37,136 nucleotides of DNA from an uncultured Alphaproteobacteria bacterium (GTDB lineage: Bacteria > Pseudomonadota > Alphaproteobacteria > Caulobacterales > Hyphomonadaceae), in the NCBI GenBank assembly GCA_903831255.1, contig CAIKWZ010000005.1, positions 1-37,136 on the forward strand, given 5' to 3'. Position 1 is the first letter of the stretch, and each line of letters opens with the position of its first letter. Of the stretch, positions 1 to 8,369 are shown piece after piece. A program made the position numbers and the translations under genes. The notes beneath the pieces are model-generated. The model had not been told where the DNA came from. It did no database searches and saw nothing but the letters and a program-made list of their open reading frames with translations.

Positions 1-1167
1 GCCCTTTTCATAGGCCCGATCCCCCTGGTCCCGCACCAGCTGCTCAGCCAGAGCCTCATAACGCACCTGTGCAGCCTCGTGCTGCAGGCGGACATCGTTC
101 AGACGATCAGAAAGTGTATCCCGCTCAACCGTCAGCGCAGAGACTTGCCGATGCCTGTCTTCAGCAAGCTGTGACGCAGCCAGACCATGAGAAACCAGCT
201 TCGCAAAGGCCGGTGCCGCAAGATCAAGTTCAGTTCGAATGCGATCAAGAGTTCCGTAGTCTGATGCGATTTCCTCGTTGTTCGACCAGCGCTCAAAAAC
301 TCCAAAAGCTGTACGCAACCAGACCGACAGCCTCGGGTTTTTATCGACGTCGTCTTCACGCCTTGCATGATGACGAAGATCACCCTCCAGAAAGTCAGTC
401 ACGTCATCTTCGAGGCGTGCCGAGAGCCGCGGAAGAGCAAGATCCAGTCGCTCCTGAAGACGCTCCAGGACCCTCGCCCAGCTTTCGAGTAGCCTCTCAT
501 ATGATGTGTAACAACGCGACCGGCCGCGCGATAGCACCTCCGCATCAAGCTGGTAGCGAAGCCATAGCAGGTGACCCAGCTCCGGAGCGAACCCGTTTCG
601 CCGGCTGAGAGACTCTCCCACCTCCAGAGGATTTCTCGTCGGCATCACAATTGATACCTCGATGCCTGCATCGTCGAGGACACTGAGCCAGAAGTCCAGC
701 AATAACGACACACGCGGGTCCTTCAGAACGAAGAGGCGTGAGGGTCCAAACTCCTGCTGCAGAAGCTGAAGCGCGCGCTCGCGAAATTCTTCGATCTTTG
801 GCGAGCGGACCCAATTCGCGTGCCTGCCTGTCCAATCGAACCAGCTAAGGCCTGCAGACTCAAGCAGGGCGTCGTTGAAATCAGCGATAGCGCTGGATTC
901 CCAGTGACCGGGATCGTTCCCCTTGCCGGCCGGCATCAGGGTCTTCGGCAGGTCGCATCCGGCCAAACTCAGAATACGCGTCAGCGCCGACGTACCCGAC
1001 CGGTGCATCCCAACTACCAGAACACATCTCCGGGGAGAGGATGCGCGACCCGTTACGTCCGGTCGGGATGTGACGCCAAGAGAGGCCGCTGCGGGCATCG
1101 GGTGCCTGCGCTTTTTTCGGGGCTTTGCAGGCGGAGGGATCTCCATGAACTGATCGTCCGCACCCAT
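1..1167 (-). CDS. Sulfotransferase-family protein (C-terminus beyond window)
   Basis: The reverse strand stays open from an ATG at 1167 to the window edge (389 codons, no stop), so this is the N-terminal part of a longer gene. Residues 51-60 read VVGMHRSGTS, the 5'-phosphosulfate loop typical of bacterial PAPS-dependent sulfotransferase-like proteins. The matching later region is around VLKDPRVSLLLDFWLSVL, followed by MPTRNPLEVGESLSRR. Family knowledge: such proteins transfer sulfate from PAPS to glycans, or serve as the first module of larger glycosyltransferase fusions. The tail in the window (about residues 330-389) is rich in charged and Gln residues and looks like a coiled coil, which would suit a linker to a further domain outside the window. 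The first 40 residues are basic and low in complexity, and a later start near residue 49 is possible. Its position beside glycosyltransferase genes fits a role in surface-glycan decoration. Confidence 0.8.
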   Translation of the reverse strand, partial: MGADDQFMEIPPPAKPRKKRRHPMPAAASLGVTSRPDVTGRASSPRRCVLVVGMHRSGTSALTRILSLAGCDLPKTLMPAGKGNDPGHWESSAIADFNDALLESAGLSWFDWTGRHANWVRSPKIEEFRERALQLLQQEFGPSRLFVLKDPRVSLLLDFWLSVLDDAGIEVSIVMPTRNPLEVGESLSRRNGFAPELGHLLWLRYQLDAEVLSRGRSRCYTSYERLLESWARVLERLQERLDLALPRLSARLEDDVTDFLEGDLRHHARREDDVDKNPRLSVWLRTAFGVFERWSNNEEIASDYGTLDRIRTELDLAAPAFAKLVSHGLAASQLAEDRHRQVSALTVERDTLSDRLNDVRLQHEAAQVRYEALAEQLVRDQGDRAYEKG

Positions 1168-1315
1168 TAAATCACGCTAACCCCGATCCGCCCCAGAAAC
1201 CTGAATATCACTGATAATGGAGCGGAATGGTAAAGACTGTTGAGTATAACCAGCACTTTCCTCTTTTTATCGTCTCGCTTGGCGATCACAAGGACTCATT
1301 CAGTCATTTTCACGG

Positions 1316-2290
1316 CTATCGCATTTGGCCGAGGATGGTTCTGGCAAATTCGTCGGACTAGTGTGATCTCTTTGGCTTTCGACGGATGGAGATTTTTTTG
1401 CGTGCGGCCTGAAGAAAGTTGAGAGCGAGCTTACGCAGGATTGCAAGGTTCTCCTGTCCGTGATCTTTGCGGGCTTTGGCGGGTTCTTCGTCGAAAGTGG
1501 TGTTGAGAACGTCGGGAGAACTGTTCTCAATTGACCGATAGGCGCGTGCAGCCTCTGCAAAAGGTGACGCCGTGAGAACGGCGAAGGACACATAATAGCG
1601 GCAACTGAGGCTTGTTTTGCCGTCGAGGGTCACCTAGGCTTGGACGGGGTACAGCGTTTTCAACCCTGGCAGTCGCGGCTTGTCCTTTTGGCGTCGATCC
1701 GAGAATAGCCAGCTGACATCCCCGCTCCTCCAATGGCGGCGGATCTCCAGCCGGGCCGTGATCGGCGTCGGTTGTCCCATGAGCTTCTCCCAAGTCCCTG
1801 TCGGGATGACAGAAAAAGGCCTCTAAGTCAGCATACATGGCGGGCCGGTTCGTTTTATGCGCGAACAACCAGTCTCTTCCTGTCTGTGCGATCAGAGTGC
1901 AGGTGTCGTTCTGGCAGTGGATCGCATCGCCCGTCACCAGCAAGCCGGTGCGGTAAAGAAGGGCCAGCAGCTTGCGAGCAGCGACAATTTCGTTGCCGCC
2001 CTTCGCCACTGCCGCCTGGCCGAGCACCAGATGCCGGCCAGAAGCAATTGCGCTCGCCACATGTAAGGCCGAGCCGCCAGCAGCCTTGTCGAATGACCGG
2101 CGCAACGTCTTGCCGTCGATAGCCAGGACCCCGGGGCCTTTTTCGTCCAACTGATAAAGAAACGATGAGAAGTCGGTATTAAGCTACCCAGATTCGATCA
2201 ACCGGAAAATCCGCGAGAACATTTCAGAACTGGGAAGTCCGTGCGCCAGGACAAGAAACGACCTGAACAGAGAGGTGCTCCAGGAAATCT
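1316..2290 (-). pseudogene. ISAs1-family transposase remnant
   Basis: Reading the reverse strand from about 2290, the pieces HGLPSSEMFSRIFRLIE, then an in-frame TAG, then GVLAIDGKTLRRSFDKAAGG (with the preceding LDEKG) and LLVTGDAIHCQ match the DDE core of ISAs1 transposases. The C-terminal part continues in a second frame (1358-1633, around SFAVLTASPFAEAARAYRSI and ALNFLQAARKKISIRRK). The last residues SDEFARTILGQMR and the natural stop (1316-1318) lie in a third frame. One stop and at least two frameshifts show that it is dead. The extreme N-terminus is missing: recognisable homology stops near 2290, next to the IS1202-like end at 2386. No convincing terminal inverted repeats were found. 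Confidence 0.8.
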
Positions 2291-2385
2291 GAACAGGGGT
2301 TTAGGTGGAATTGTCGCCTGAGATCGGCATGATCGCCGAGAACAGGAGAGACCAAGGCAGGACGATCCCCCCCCAGGTTCAAACT

Positions 2386-2409
2386 GGACATATCGAGTGG
2401 CCCCGACAC
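2386..2409 (-). repeat. Solo end of an IS1202-like element
   Basis: The reverse complement of these 24 bases matches 8371-8394, the left end of the IS1202-like element downstream, at 23 of 24 positions. The single difference is the eighth base (G here, C there). Further inward, a G-run followed by ATCGT resembles the corresponding G-run followed by TCGT in the complete element, so the remnant probably continues to about 2340. Here the outer end points right and the element body would lie to the left, but no transposase of this type follows. It is a truncated relic of a related copy. Confidence 0.75.
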
Positions 2410-2461
2410 GCGGCGAAGCCCCGGCGGTGTTTGTCAGGGCAGTTGACGCATGAAGTTATTG

Positions 2462-3588
2462 TCATGCTGCCTGTTCCGTGGTGCCGGCCATGGGGCCGCC
2501 GCCGCGAGCTCTGTGGGGGAGCGCAGCGTCGTCCCCATGGCCTTTGGAGAGGGTTTCGGTTCTTTCCGGATTGAGCCAGACCGATCCTATGAGCCGGCAG
2601 TTGCGCGTGCTGCCTGACCAGAGGGTGGGGTGACGCTTTTGAGCCGATTTATAGACATGGTCGGGCTGGGCAAGCTGTCGCCGGTCATCCCCACGATGAC
2701 GGGCCTCAGGCGTAACGAATCGGATGGCGCTGTGACGGTGCTCGGTGGTGTACCAGCGGACGAACGCTTTGACCTAGGCGCGCGCCTCATCGATCGATGG
2801 GAAAGCCCTTCGAGGGCCGGCCGGGGACATATTTGCAGGTCCGGAACAGGGCTTCGGAGAAGGGAGCTGTCATTGCTGACCCTCGGACGACTGAACGAAG
2901 GGATCACCCCGAGCCGCTCCATGGTGACCTTCATCGTCGCCCCTTTCATGGAACTGCCATTGTCAGCGCTCAGGACCACGGGGCGGATGAGACAGCCCTC
3001 CGCCCAGACGGTTTTTTCCAGAACGCGGGCGGCGTGCGCTGCGCTCTCGCTCTCATTAACCTCCCAGCCGACAGCCTTTCGGCTGTAGATGTCGACGATC
3101 AGGTAGAGATAGAAGAACTCACCCGCGATCGGGCCTGGAACCCAGGTGATATCCCATGACCGGACCTGGCAGGAGCCTTTTGCTTAAAAGCTGGTGGGAG
3201 GGACACGCCGGATGGCGAGACGCGCACGCCCCCGGCGATGATTGAGCCCGTGTTCGCGTATCGCCCGATAGAAGCTTGATTCCGAGGCGATGTAGCAGCC
3301 CCTGTCGGCCAGACGCGGGACGATCTGGCTCGGAGGAAGGCTTGCAAACGCCTTGTCATGACAGGTGGCCACGATCCTCTCGCGTTCATCCTCACTCAGC
3401 CGGTCGGCCGGCGCCGGACGTTCAGCTTCTGGCCGGGTGCCCGCCGTCACGTCGTATGGGCCTTTCCAGTGCTGGAGGGTTCTTGCCGACAGACCCAGCT
3501 CCTCGCAGGCGTTCTCCTGTCATGCGCCAGCGACAAAAGCTTCATCAATGAGGGCAACAATCTCCCTGGGATCCGGGGCAGAGGTCAT
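2462..3588 (-). pseudogene. IS3-family orfB (DDE transposase), broken
   Basis: The frame starts at ATG 3588 and overlaps the orfA stop as ATGA. It reads MTSAPDPREIVALIDEAFVA, then an in-frame TGA where an Arg codon is expected. It continues with ENACEELGLSARTLQHWKGP and LSEDERERIVATCHDKAFA, and then loses frame near RRVPPTSF (about 3184). The integrase core follows in other frames: WDITWVPGPIAGEFFYLYL, VDIYSRKAVGWEVNE, ADNGSSMKGATMKVTMERLG and PSFSRPRVSND. This gives the WD and ADNGSS parts of the DDE triad. Another frameshift comes just after PRVSND, and there is an in-frame TAG near 2770. The last frame ends at TGA 2462-2464, close to the left terminal repeat. At least two frameshifts and two stops rule out function. 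Confidence 0.8.
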
Positions 3589-4115
3589 TCGCCCTCTCCC
3601 CCCCGCGCGGCCCCAGATCGCATGGCTTTTTTTCTAAGGATAATCAGGGCTGCGGCTTCCGAGAGCGCCTTCTCCTTGCGGGCCAGCTCCCGTTCAAGCG
3701 CGTGTATACGCTTGCCTTGATCCCGGGTCTCGCGGGCAATCCGGCTTGTGGCGGTGCGCTCTCAGTCATTGGCTCTCTCGCAGGCTTCCCGCCAGACAGA
3801 GATCTGTTCGGGATAAAGCCCCCTAAAGCCCCCTCTGGCGACAATACTCGGCCAGCGCAGTCAAGTTCATGGAGGCTGTCTCGATAACCGCGGCAAACTT
3901 GTCCCGAGCGGTCCAGCCCTCGGGGGTCACGTCGGCGTCAGGCAGGAACATGCCCTTCTCCCGGGCCTCAGCCCGCCATTTTGAGAGGGTCATCTCCGAG
4001 ATCCCTTATTCCTGCGACAGCCTGCGAAGGGAGATCGTGTTCGGAGGCAGCATCTTCTTCAGCACAGCCGCATTACGTTGGGGTGAGTAAGCCAATGCGT
4101 CATTCTGTTCCGCCC
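3586..4115 (-). pseudogene. IS3-family orfA (helix-turn-helix protein), broken
   Basis: The reverse strand reads AYSPQRNAAVLKKMLPPNTI, a stop in place of a Gln codon (after RRLSQE), then GISEMTLSKWRAEAREKGMF and LPDADVTPEGWTARDKFAAV. This is the helix-turn-helix region of the transposase accessory protein. At 3814-3833 the ten bases TAAAGCCCCC occur twice in tandem. The extra copy breaks the frame inside what was RQRGLYPEQISVWREACERA. The rest (residues like RIHALERELARKEKALSEAA) is a Leu-zipper-like coiled coil ending at the ATGA overlap with orfB. Start position uncertain. Confidence 0.7.
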
Positions 4116-4318
4116 GCCTGAGCCTATACGTTCATACCAAACTCAGACGACAACTTCCCTGACACAGGGGACGGCGCGCGTCAGATCTGATGATGAACTA
4201 ACTTCGACTTGGACCACTCGGTGGGGGCCGATCAACATTTGACTGCGGAACGTCCTCTAACTCCGATTGGCGCAAGGCCGCCACCGCAGATTTTGTATGA
4301 ACTGGATGCGGATCGACT

Positions 4319-4999
4319 ATGGCGCAGACCTGTAAATTGCGCGAAAGTGTGCTTCCCTGTTCGAGGCGACTAAGTCTTAATATCGGGCTTGGCTCCGGAC
4401 GGGGGCTAGGCATTTTTGGAACTCTGCCCGTGAAGTTTCCTGTTTTCGCGCTCCTCGCAGCCTGCATGACTGCTCTCTCCATGGGACTGGCTGGATCGTT
4501 TTTGTCAGCAGCGGCGCAGAAAGCACATTCAAAGCCGCTTGAGTTGACCTGGGAGGAGCTGATGCCCGAGGGAGAGGAAGAGCGCATCCTCCAGCTTTAT
4601 GAAGCTTACTACGCTACTGTCGGGGCCAAAGGCGAGGCTGGAGACATAGCAGAGGGCAGCGCCGCCGACTCCATGCCGCAGATCGGAACATTCAACACCG
4701 TCAAAGCCCTGGACAAAAGGCTTGTTCGTATCCCTGGCTATATCGTCCCATTCGATTTCAGCTCCAAGGAGACTTATAAAGAATTCCTGCTGGTGCCGTA
4801 TTTTGGAGCCTGCATTCATACCCCTCCGCCCCCGCCGAACCAGATCGTTTACGTCTCGGTTAAGGCTGGCGTGAAGATCAAAGACATCTGGGCGCCTGTT
4901 TGGATCGAAGGCGTTTTGTCAACTGCCAGGAAAGAAAACAGCCTCGGCAACGCCGCTTACTCGCTCGAGATGACCCGCCTTCAGCCCTATGATCAATAA
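4319..4999 (+). CDS. DUF3299 family exported protein
   Basis: The 226-residue reading frame has a hydrophobic segment (about residues 38-66, VKFPVFALLAACMTALSMGL onward) that acts as signal peptide or membrane anchor. The conserved C-terminal domain has the hallmark YFGACIHTPPPPPNQIVYV at about 161-179, preceded by VRIPGYIVPFDF. This is the DUF3299 signature. The family's function is not established; members are often found near ABC-type transporters and lipoproteins. The first 37 residues look unlike a signal peptide n-region. A GTG at 4430 (residue 38) would place the hydrophobic segment at the very N-terminus and may be the real start, although neither start has a strong ribosome site. The gene reads into the glycosyltransferase at 5084 on the same strand, and a shared transcript is plausible. 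Confidence 0.82.
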   Translation: MAQTCKLRESVLPCSRRLSLNIGLGSGRGLGIFGTLPVKFPVFALLAACMTALSMGLAGSFLSAAAQKAHSKPLELTWEELMPEGEEERILQLYEAYYATVGAKGEAGDIAEGSAADSMPQIGTFNTVKALDKRLVRIPGYIVPFDFSSKETYKEFLLVPYFGACIHTPPPPPNQIVYVSVKAGVKIKDIWAPVWIEGVLSTARKENSLGNAAYSLEMTRLQPYDQ

Positions 5000-5083
5000 A
5001 TGGCAAGGTCGTCTTCATGATCTCCTTCCACGGACCTTCTGATCGGGCAGTCGCCACGGATCCTTGATGGACACTGAAACCAA

Positions 5084-6370
5084 ATGATCCGATCCGGCCC
5101 CATTGTGCTGTTAGATGGCGATGTTGGACGGCTCAGGCGTGGGTCGGGCCTTTCAACATATGCGAGAACACTCTCCACGATCCTGGAATCGCTTGGGATG
5201 CGGGTAGGATCTTTGATCGGTTCTCCAGCGCCTAAAAGAGGGGACGAACTTCTTGACGCCGTCAGCGTAGCTGACCCGCAGCCGTCTACCTCTGGCGTGC
5301 GGCAACGCACTGAAACCCTATTCAGAATGGTGGACGGCCTCTCGTCGCCGGTAGCCCGCGCCAGGCGGCTCCCAGATCTTGCGGTGTCGCTCAATCCTAC
5401 TGAATGGAATGGACTCGGACCGGATTATCTGGCTCCTCACCTGTTCCGAAACGCCCATTACAGGCACATGTTCCTCCGTCAGTTCACGGAAGTTCACACA
5501 ACGGACCCCGTCGACATCCTGCATCTGACATCGCCCCTGCCGATTCAGATGCGGAATGTCAAAACCGTCACAACAATTCACGACCTCATACCGATACGGC
5601 TTCCTCAAACCACCACGGACAACAAGGCGGAGTATGTCAGCCGTGTGCGGACTTCCGTCAAAAACTCAGATCTGATTGTCACAGTATCTGAGTTCTCGAA
5701 GCGTGAGATTGTCGAGATCCTGAATGTCGATCCTGAAAAGGTCGTCGTTACCTACCAGCCGCCCACCATCGCCCCGCTTACAGAGGATGAAAACTCCACG
5801 CTCGCCTCCCGCCTCTTCAAGTACGGCCTCGATAAAGACGGGTATCTGCTGTTCGTGGGAGCGATCGAGCCTAAGAAAAACGTTCGGCGACTGATTGAAG
5901 CCTATCTCGAAATCGACACAACATATCCTCTCGTCCTCGCCGGACCGTTGGCCTGGTTGTGGAAGGATGAAATTGGCGACCTGAACACTGTTCTTGGGGA
6001 TGGTGCCAGGAAGCGTATCCGCTTACTTGGATATGTATCCCGCACAGATCTTCGCTGGCTCTACGCAGGAGCAAGAGGGTTCGCCTTTCCATCGCTGTTT
6101 GAGGGCTATGGCCTGCCGCCGCTTGATGCCTTGAACATGGGGGTCCCAACCCTTGTGTCCAATACATCTTCTCTGCCGGAGGTTTGCGGCAATGCGGCGC
6201 TCTACGTCGACCCTTACGACCGTTCAGCTATCACCGCAGGCCTTGAGAAGATTTTGGAGGACCAGGACCTTCGCGACAAGCTCAGATGCGAGGGTCCGCG
6301 ACAGGCGGGTCTGAGAAGTCTTTCGGACTATCGCGAAGCACTGGCCCGGGCCTATGCATGCCTCGCCTGA
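5084..6370 (+). CDS. Glycosyltransferase family 4 (GT-B fold)
   Basis: This 428-residue protein is a retaining GT-B glycosyltransferase of the GT4/group 1 type. The N-terminal Rossmann half contains TTIHDLIPIRLPQ (163-175) and DLIVTVSEFSKREI (196-209). The C-terminal nucleotide-sugar half begins at LLFVGAIEPKKNVRRLIEAY (255-274) and contains RIRLLGYVSRTDLRWLYAGA (311-330). The donor-site motif is FPSLFEGYGLPPLDAL: Glu340 is the first acidic residue, but the second, normally Glu, is Asp348 (E-x7-D). Start: the TGA of a six-codon mini-frame overlaps this ATG, and the ribosome site is weak. The last 89 bases overlap the 3' end of the opposite-strand gene at 6282-8219. It probably adds one sugar of the surface glycan; donor and acceptor cannot be read from sequence. 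Confidence 0.9.
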   Translation: MIRSGPIVLLDGDVGRLRRGSGLSTYARTLSTILESLGMRVGSLIGSPAPKRGDELLDAVSVADPQPSTSGVRQRTETLFRMVDGLSSPVARARRLPDLAVSLNPTEWNGLGPDYLAPHLFRNAHYRHMFLRQFTEVHTTDPVDILHLTSPLPIQMRNVKTVTTIHDLIPIRLPQTTTDNKAEYVSRVRTSVKNSDLIVTVSEFSKREIVEILNVDPEKVVVTYQPPTIAPLTEDENSTLASRLFKYGLDKDGYLLFVGAIEPKKNVRRLIEAYLEIDTTYPLVLAGPLAWLWKDEIGDLNTVLGDGARKRIRLLGYVSRTDLRWLYAGARGFAFPSLFEGYGLPPLDALNMGVPTLVSNTSSLPEVCGNAALYVDPYDRSAITAGLEKILEDQDLRDKLRCEGPRQAGLRSLSDYREALARAYACLA

Positions 6371-8219
6371 CAGGCCAATCCGCAGCCAACCAAGCGTAAA
6401 CGGCCCCACTGTCTCTGGTGGGGTCAAACGCCTGAGAGCCATAGGGATCAGACCTGAAAACACCCCACCTTTCCCGAAATAGACCAATCTCCTTCGCAAG
6501 TCGCCGTCGTCTCGCGACTGATGCATCGTCGGCACCGCGCGACTGACTTTCATGATGTGTGAGAACGACATCCCCGCGATACAGGATGCCCAGTCCCCTC
6601 GCCTCAAGGCGCAGACAGAAATCAAGATCGTTGAAGGCTACGGCGAAACTCTCGTCAAAACCGTACACCATGTCGAAGGCGTTCCTCCGAAACGCCATAC
6701 AGGCGCCGGTGACCGCCCGACGACGGGATGGATAGATGACCATTGGATTGCCTGTGGCTTCCTCCGGCGAGAGTCCCTTCCAGAGATGGGCCGCCACACC
6801 CCCAATTCCGAATGTCACGCCCCCATGCTGGAGAGTTCCGTCTCCGTAAAGCAGGCGGCAGCCCACCACTCCGATCTCAGGGCGAAGAGCTGAGTCCACA
6901 AGGGATTCCAACCATCCCGGGTCCATTGCCTCAACATCATCATTCAGGCTCATGATGATCCCGCCTGAAGCCTCGCGAACACCCCTGTTGACGAGACGGG
7001 AATAGTTGAAGGCCTCTTCCACTCTCAACACGCGCAAATCCAGATATTGAGTGTATTGTTTATAAAGAGCCTCGTATCTCAGATCCGTGCTGCCGTTATC
7101 AACGATAATGACTTCAAGGTTGGGATAGTCCGTTTGCCTCGATAAACCTCCGAGACAGCGGTCCAAAAGGTCGGGTCGATACCGTGTCGGGATCACCGCC
7201 GAAACTAGGGGGCGAACGACGGCCCGTCGAATCATCGCGACAGATTTCGGCCGAGTTCTAGGCTTGTCCCCTCTCACTAATGGCAGGGAAATCCTCGACG
7301 ATCTGGACGGCCCCACCTCGCGCAGTATGTCGCCCAAAGACCGATTGAGTCCATCAATGGATAACGGAGTTCCAGCTCTGAGGAAGACCGGCGCATCGGG
7401 GAACACCCCTCCTTCCAGAAGTTCGGGGTCCCACGCGGGGACAGGAGCGATCAAGCGGTCGACCCATGCATCTGAATAGATCGCCAGAAGATCGCAATTG
7501 CGACGAAACTCTCCGTTGACGATAGACATCGCCTCCGGATGAAGCCTCTCATCTGCTTCGAGCCGTATGACAGCCTGATCGTACTCTTCGATCCGGGCGC
7601 TCAGCGTGCATGGCGGGTCCCGTTCATATGGCATCGATACGGGCCTAACGGCTTGTCGATCTGAAAATCGGGGTGATCCAGCCAGAGACAATCCCATAGC
7701 TTGCCCAGACCGCAGCCTTTGTCCCAGGGCCCACATCCGCTTCAGAATGCCGCCCCGGGTGAGCGCTCGAGAGAACCCTGACAGCAGACGTCGACTAGTC
7801 TCGCTGTAAGTCAGCCGGACCAGCTCGAGACAGGAGATCGCATATAGGCCTGGTAAGGCGCCTATCAGGACCTCGACGTCCCAGTGCGTCTTTTCCCGAA
7901 CGAACAGAATGTGCCGACCCGCATCATGACCCGCGAGGGTGACTAGCGGATCCAGATCTGAACGCAGGAAGACAGCAAGTTCGGCAATGTCACCCTGACA
8001 CCTGAGGGTCCACCAGCCCGGGGCAAGCACGACCTCGCCGAACCTCACCTTCAACCAAGGCGCCTCCGATCGAAACCCTCCGTGAACTCGTAACGCTGCT
8101 GACGCGTCTTGGATGGGATGCTTCGTCAGATCGAGATGCTTTAAACTGGCCGCTCTGCGATCCGGAACTGCCGGTCCTTGCCTCGCGAGCGCACGACGCG
8201 GACGGTTGAAGAGAGGCAT
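6282..8219 (-). CDS. Glycosyltransferase family 2 with long N-terminal region
   Basis: Of the 645 residues, the GT2 (GT-A) domain spans about 338-580. It opens with VSAVIPTRYRPDLLDRCLGG, has IIVDNGSTD at 371-379, and the metal-binding acidic stretch SLNDDVEAMDPGW near 424-436. Later come GACMAFRRNAF and FNDLDFCLRL. The N-terminal 330 residues do not show a second complete catalytic domain. One stretch (LLAIYSDAWVDRLIAPVPAW, about 244-263) resembles the segment that precedes the GT-A core in large polysaccharide GT2 proteins. Start: ATG 8219 with only a weak GGA upstream. The stop lies inside the 3' end of the GT4 gene on the other strand. It is oriented with the 9806-15273 genes and was probably their operon-mate before the IS1202-like element landed at 8370. 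Confidence 0.88.
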   Translation of the reverse strand: MPLFNRPRRALARQGPAVPDRRAASLKHLDLTKHPIQDASAALRVHGGFRSEAPWLKVRFGEVVLAPGWWTLRCQGDIAELAVFLRSDLDPLVTLAGHDAGRHILFVREKTHWDVEVLIGALPGLYAISCLELVRLTYSETSRRLLSGFSRALTRGGILKRMWALGQRLRSGQAMGLSLAGSPRFSDRQAVRPVSMPYERDPPCTLSARIEEYDQAVIRLEADERLHPEAMSIVNGEFRRNCDLLAIYSDAWVDRLIAPVPAWDPELLEGGVFPDAPVFLRAGTPLSIDGLNRSLGDILREVGPSRSSRISLPLVRGDKPRTRPKSVAMIRRAVVRPLVSAVIPTRYRPDLLDRCLGGLSRQTDYPNLEVIIVDNGSTDLRYEALYKQYTQYLDLRVLRVEEAFNYSRLVNRGVREASGGIIMSLNDDVEAMDPGWLESLVDSALRPEIGVVGCRLLYGDGTLQHGGVTFGIGGVAAHLWKGLSPEEATGNPMVIYPSRRRAVTGACMAFRRNAFDMVYGFDESFAVAFNDLDFCLRLEARGLGILYRGDVVLTHHESQSRGADDASVARRRRLAKEIGLFRERWGVFRSDPYGSQAFDPTRDSGAVYAWLAADWPVRRGMHRPGPVLRDSPKDFSDPPVADPRI

Positions 8220-8352
8220 CTGTAAATTCCGTGCGTCGGTTCAGTGTCGCATCTTTTGGACACTACAGCTCCCGCGATGACTTCCTAGGACGTCCATATC
8301 TGTCTCCCACCTTAAACGCGTTTGACCCTATCATCTATACCCAGCGCGCGGG

Positions 8353-8369
8353 AGCCTGCAGCCCATGAT
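8353..8369. repeat. Left target-site duplication of the IS1202-like element
   Basis: AGCCTGCAGCCCATGAT at 8353-8369 is repeated exactly at 9716-9732 and flanks the dead IS1202-like element. A 16-17 bp duplication is unusually long for insertion sequences; elements related to IS1202 are known for long duplications. The intact match means that no rearrangement has happened across this element since insertion. Confidence 0.88.

Larger units (their letters stand above)
2428..4166 (-). mobile_element. Degenerate IS3-family insertion sequence
   Basis: The left terminus at 2428 (TGTTTGTCAGGGCAGTTGAC) and the reverse complement of the right terminus at 4148-4166 (TGTGTCAGGGAAGTTGTCG) form an imperfect terminal inverted repeat: 17 of 19 positions match once a 2-base gap is allowed. 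Both ends begin with TG, as is usual for IS3 elements. Between them lie an orfA-like and an orfB-like reading frame on the reverse strand, both broken. At about 1.74 kb it is slightly long for the family. No perfect short target duplication is visible, so the boundaries are accurate only to a few bases. Confidence 0.75.

Noticed and set aside
69-608. A 179-codon plus-strand frame at the left edge
   Set aside because: It lies opposite the sulfotransferase frame, which has clear family motifs.
4198-4587. A 129-codon reverse frame overlapping DUF3299
   Set aside because: Low complexity, no family pattern, and opposite a recognisable protein.
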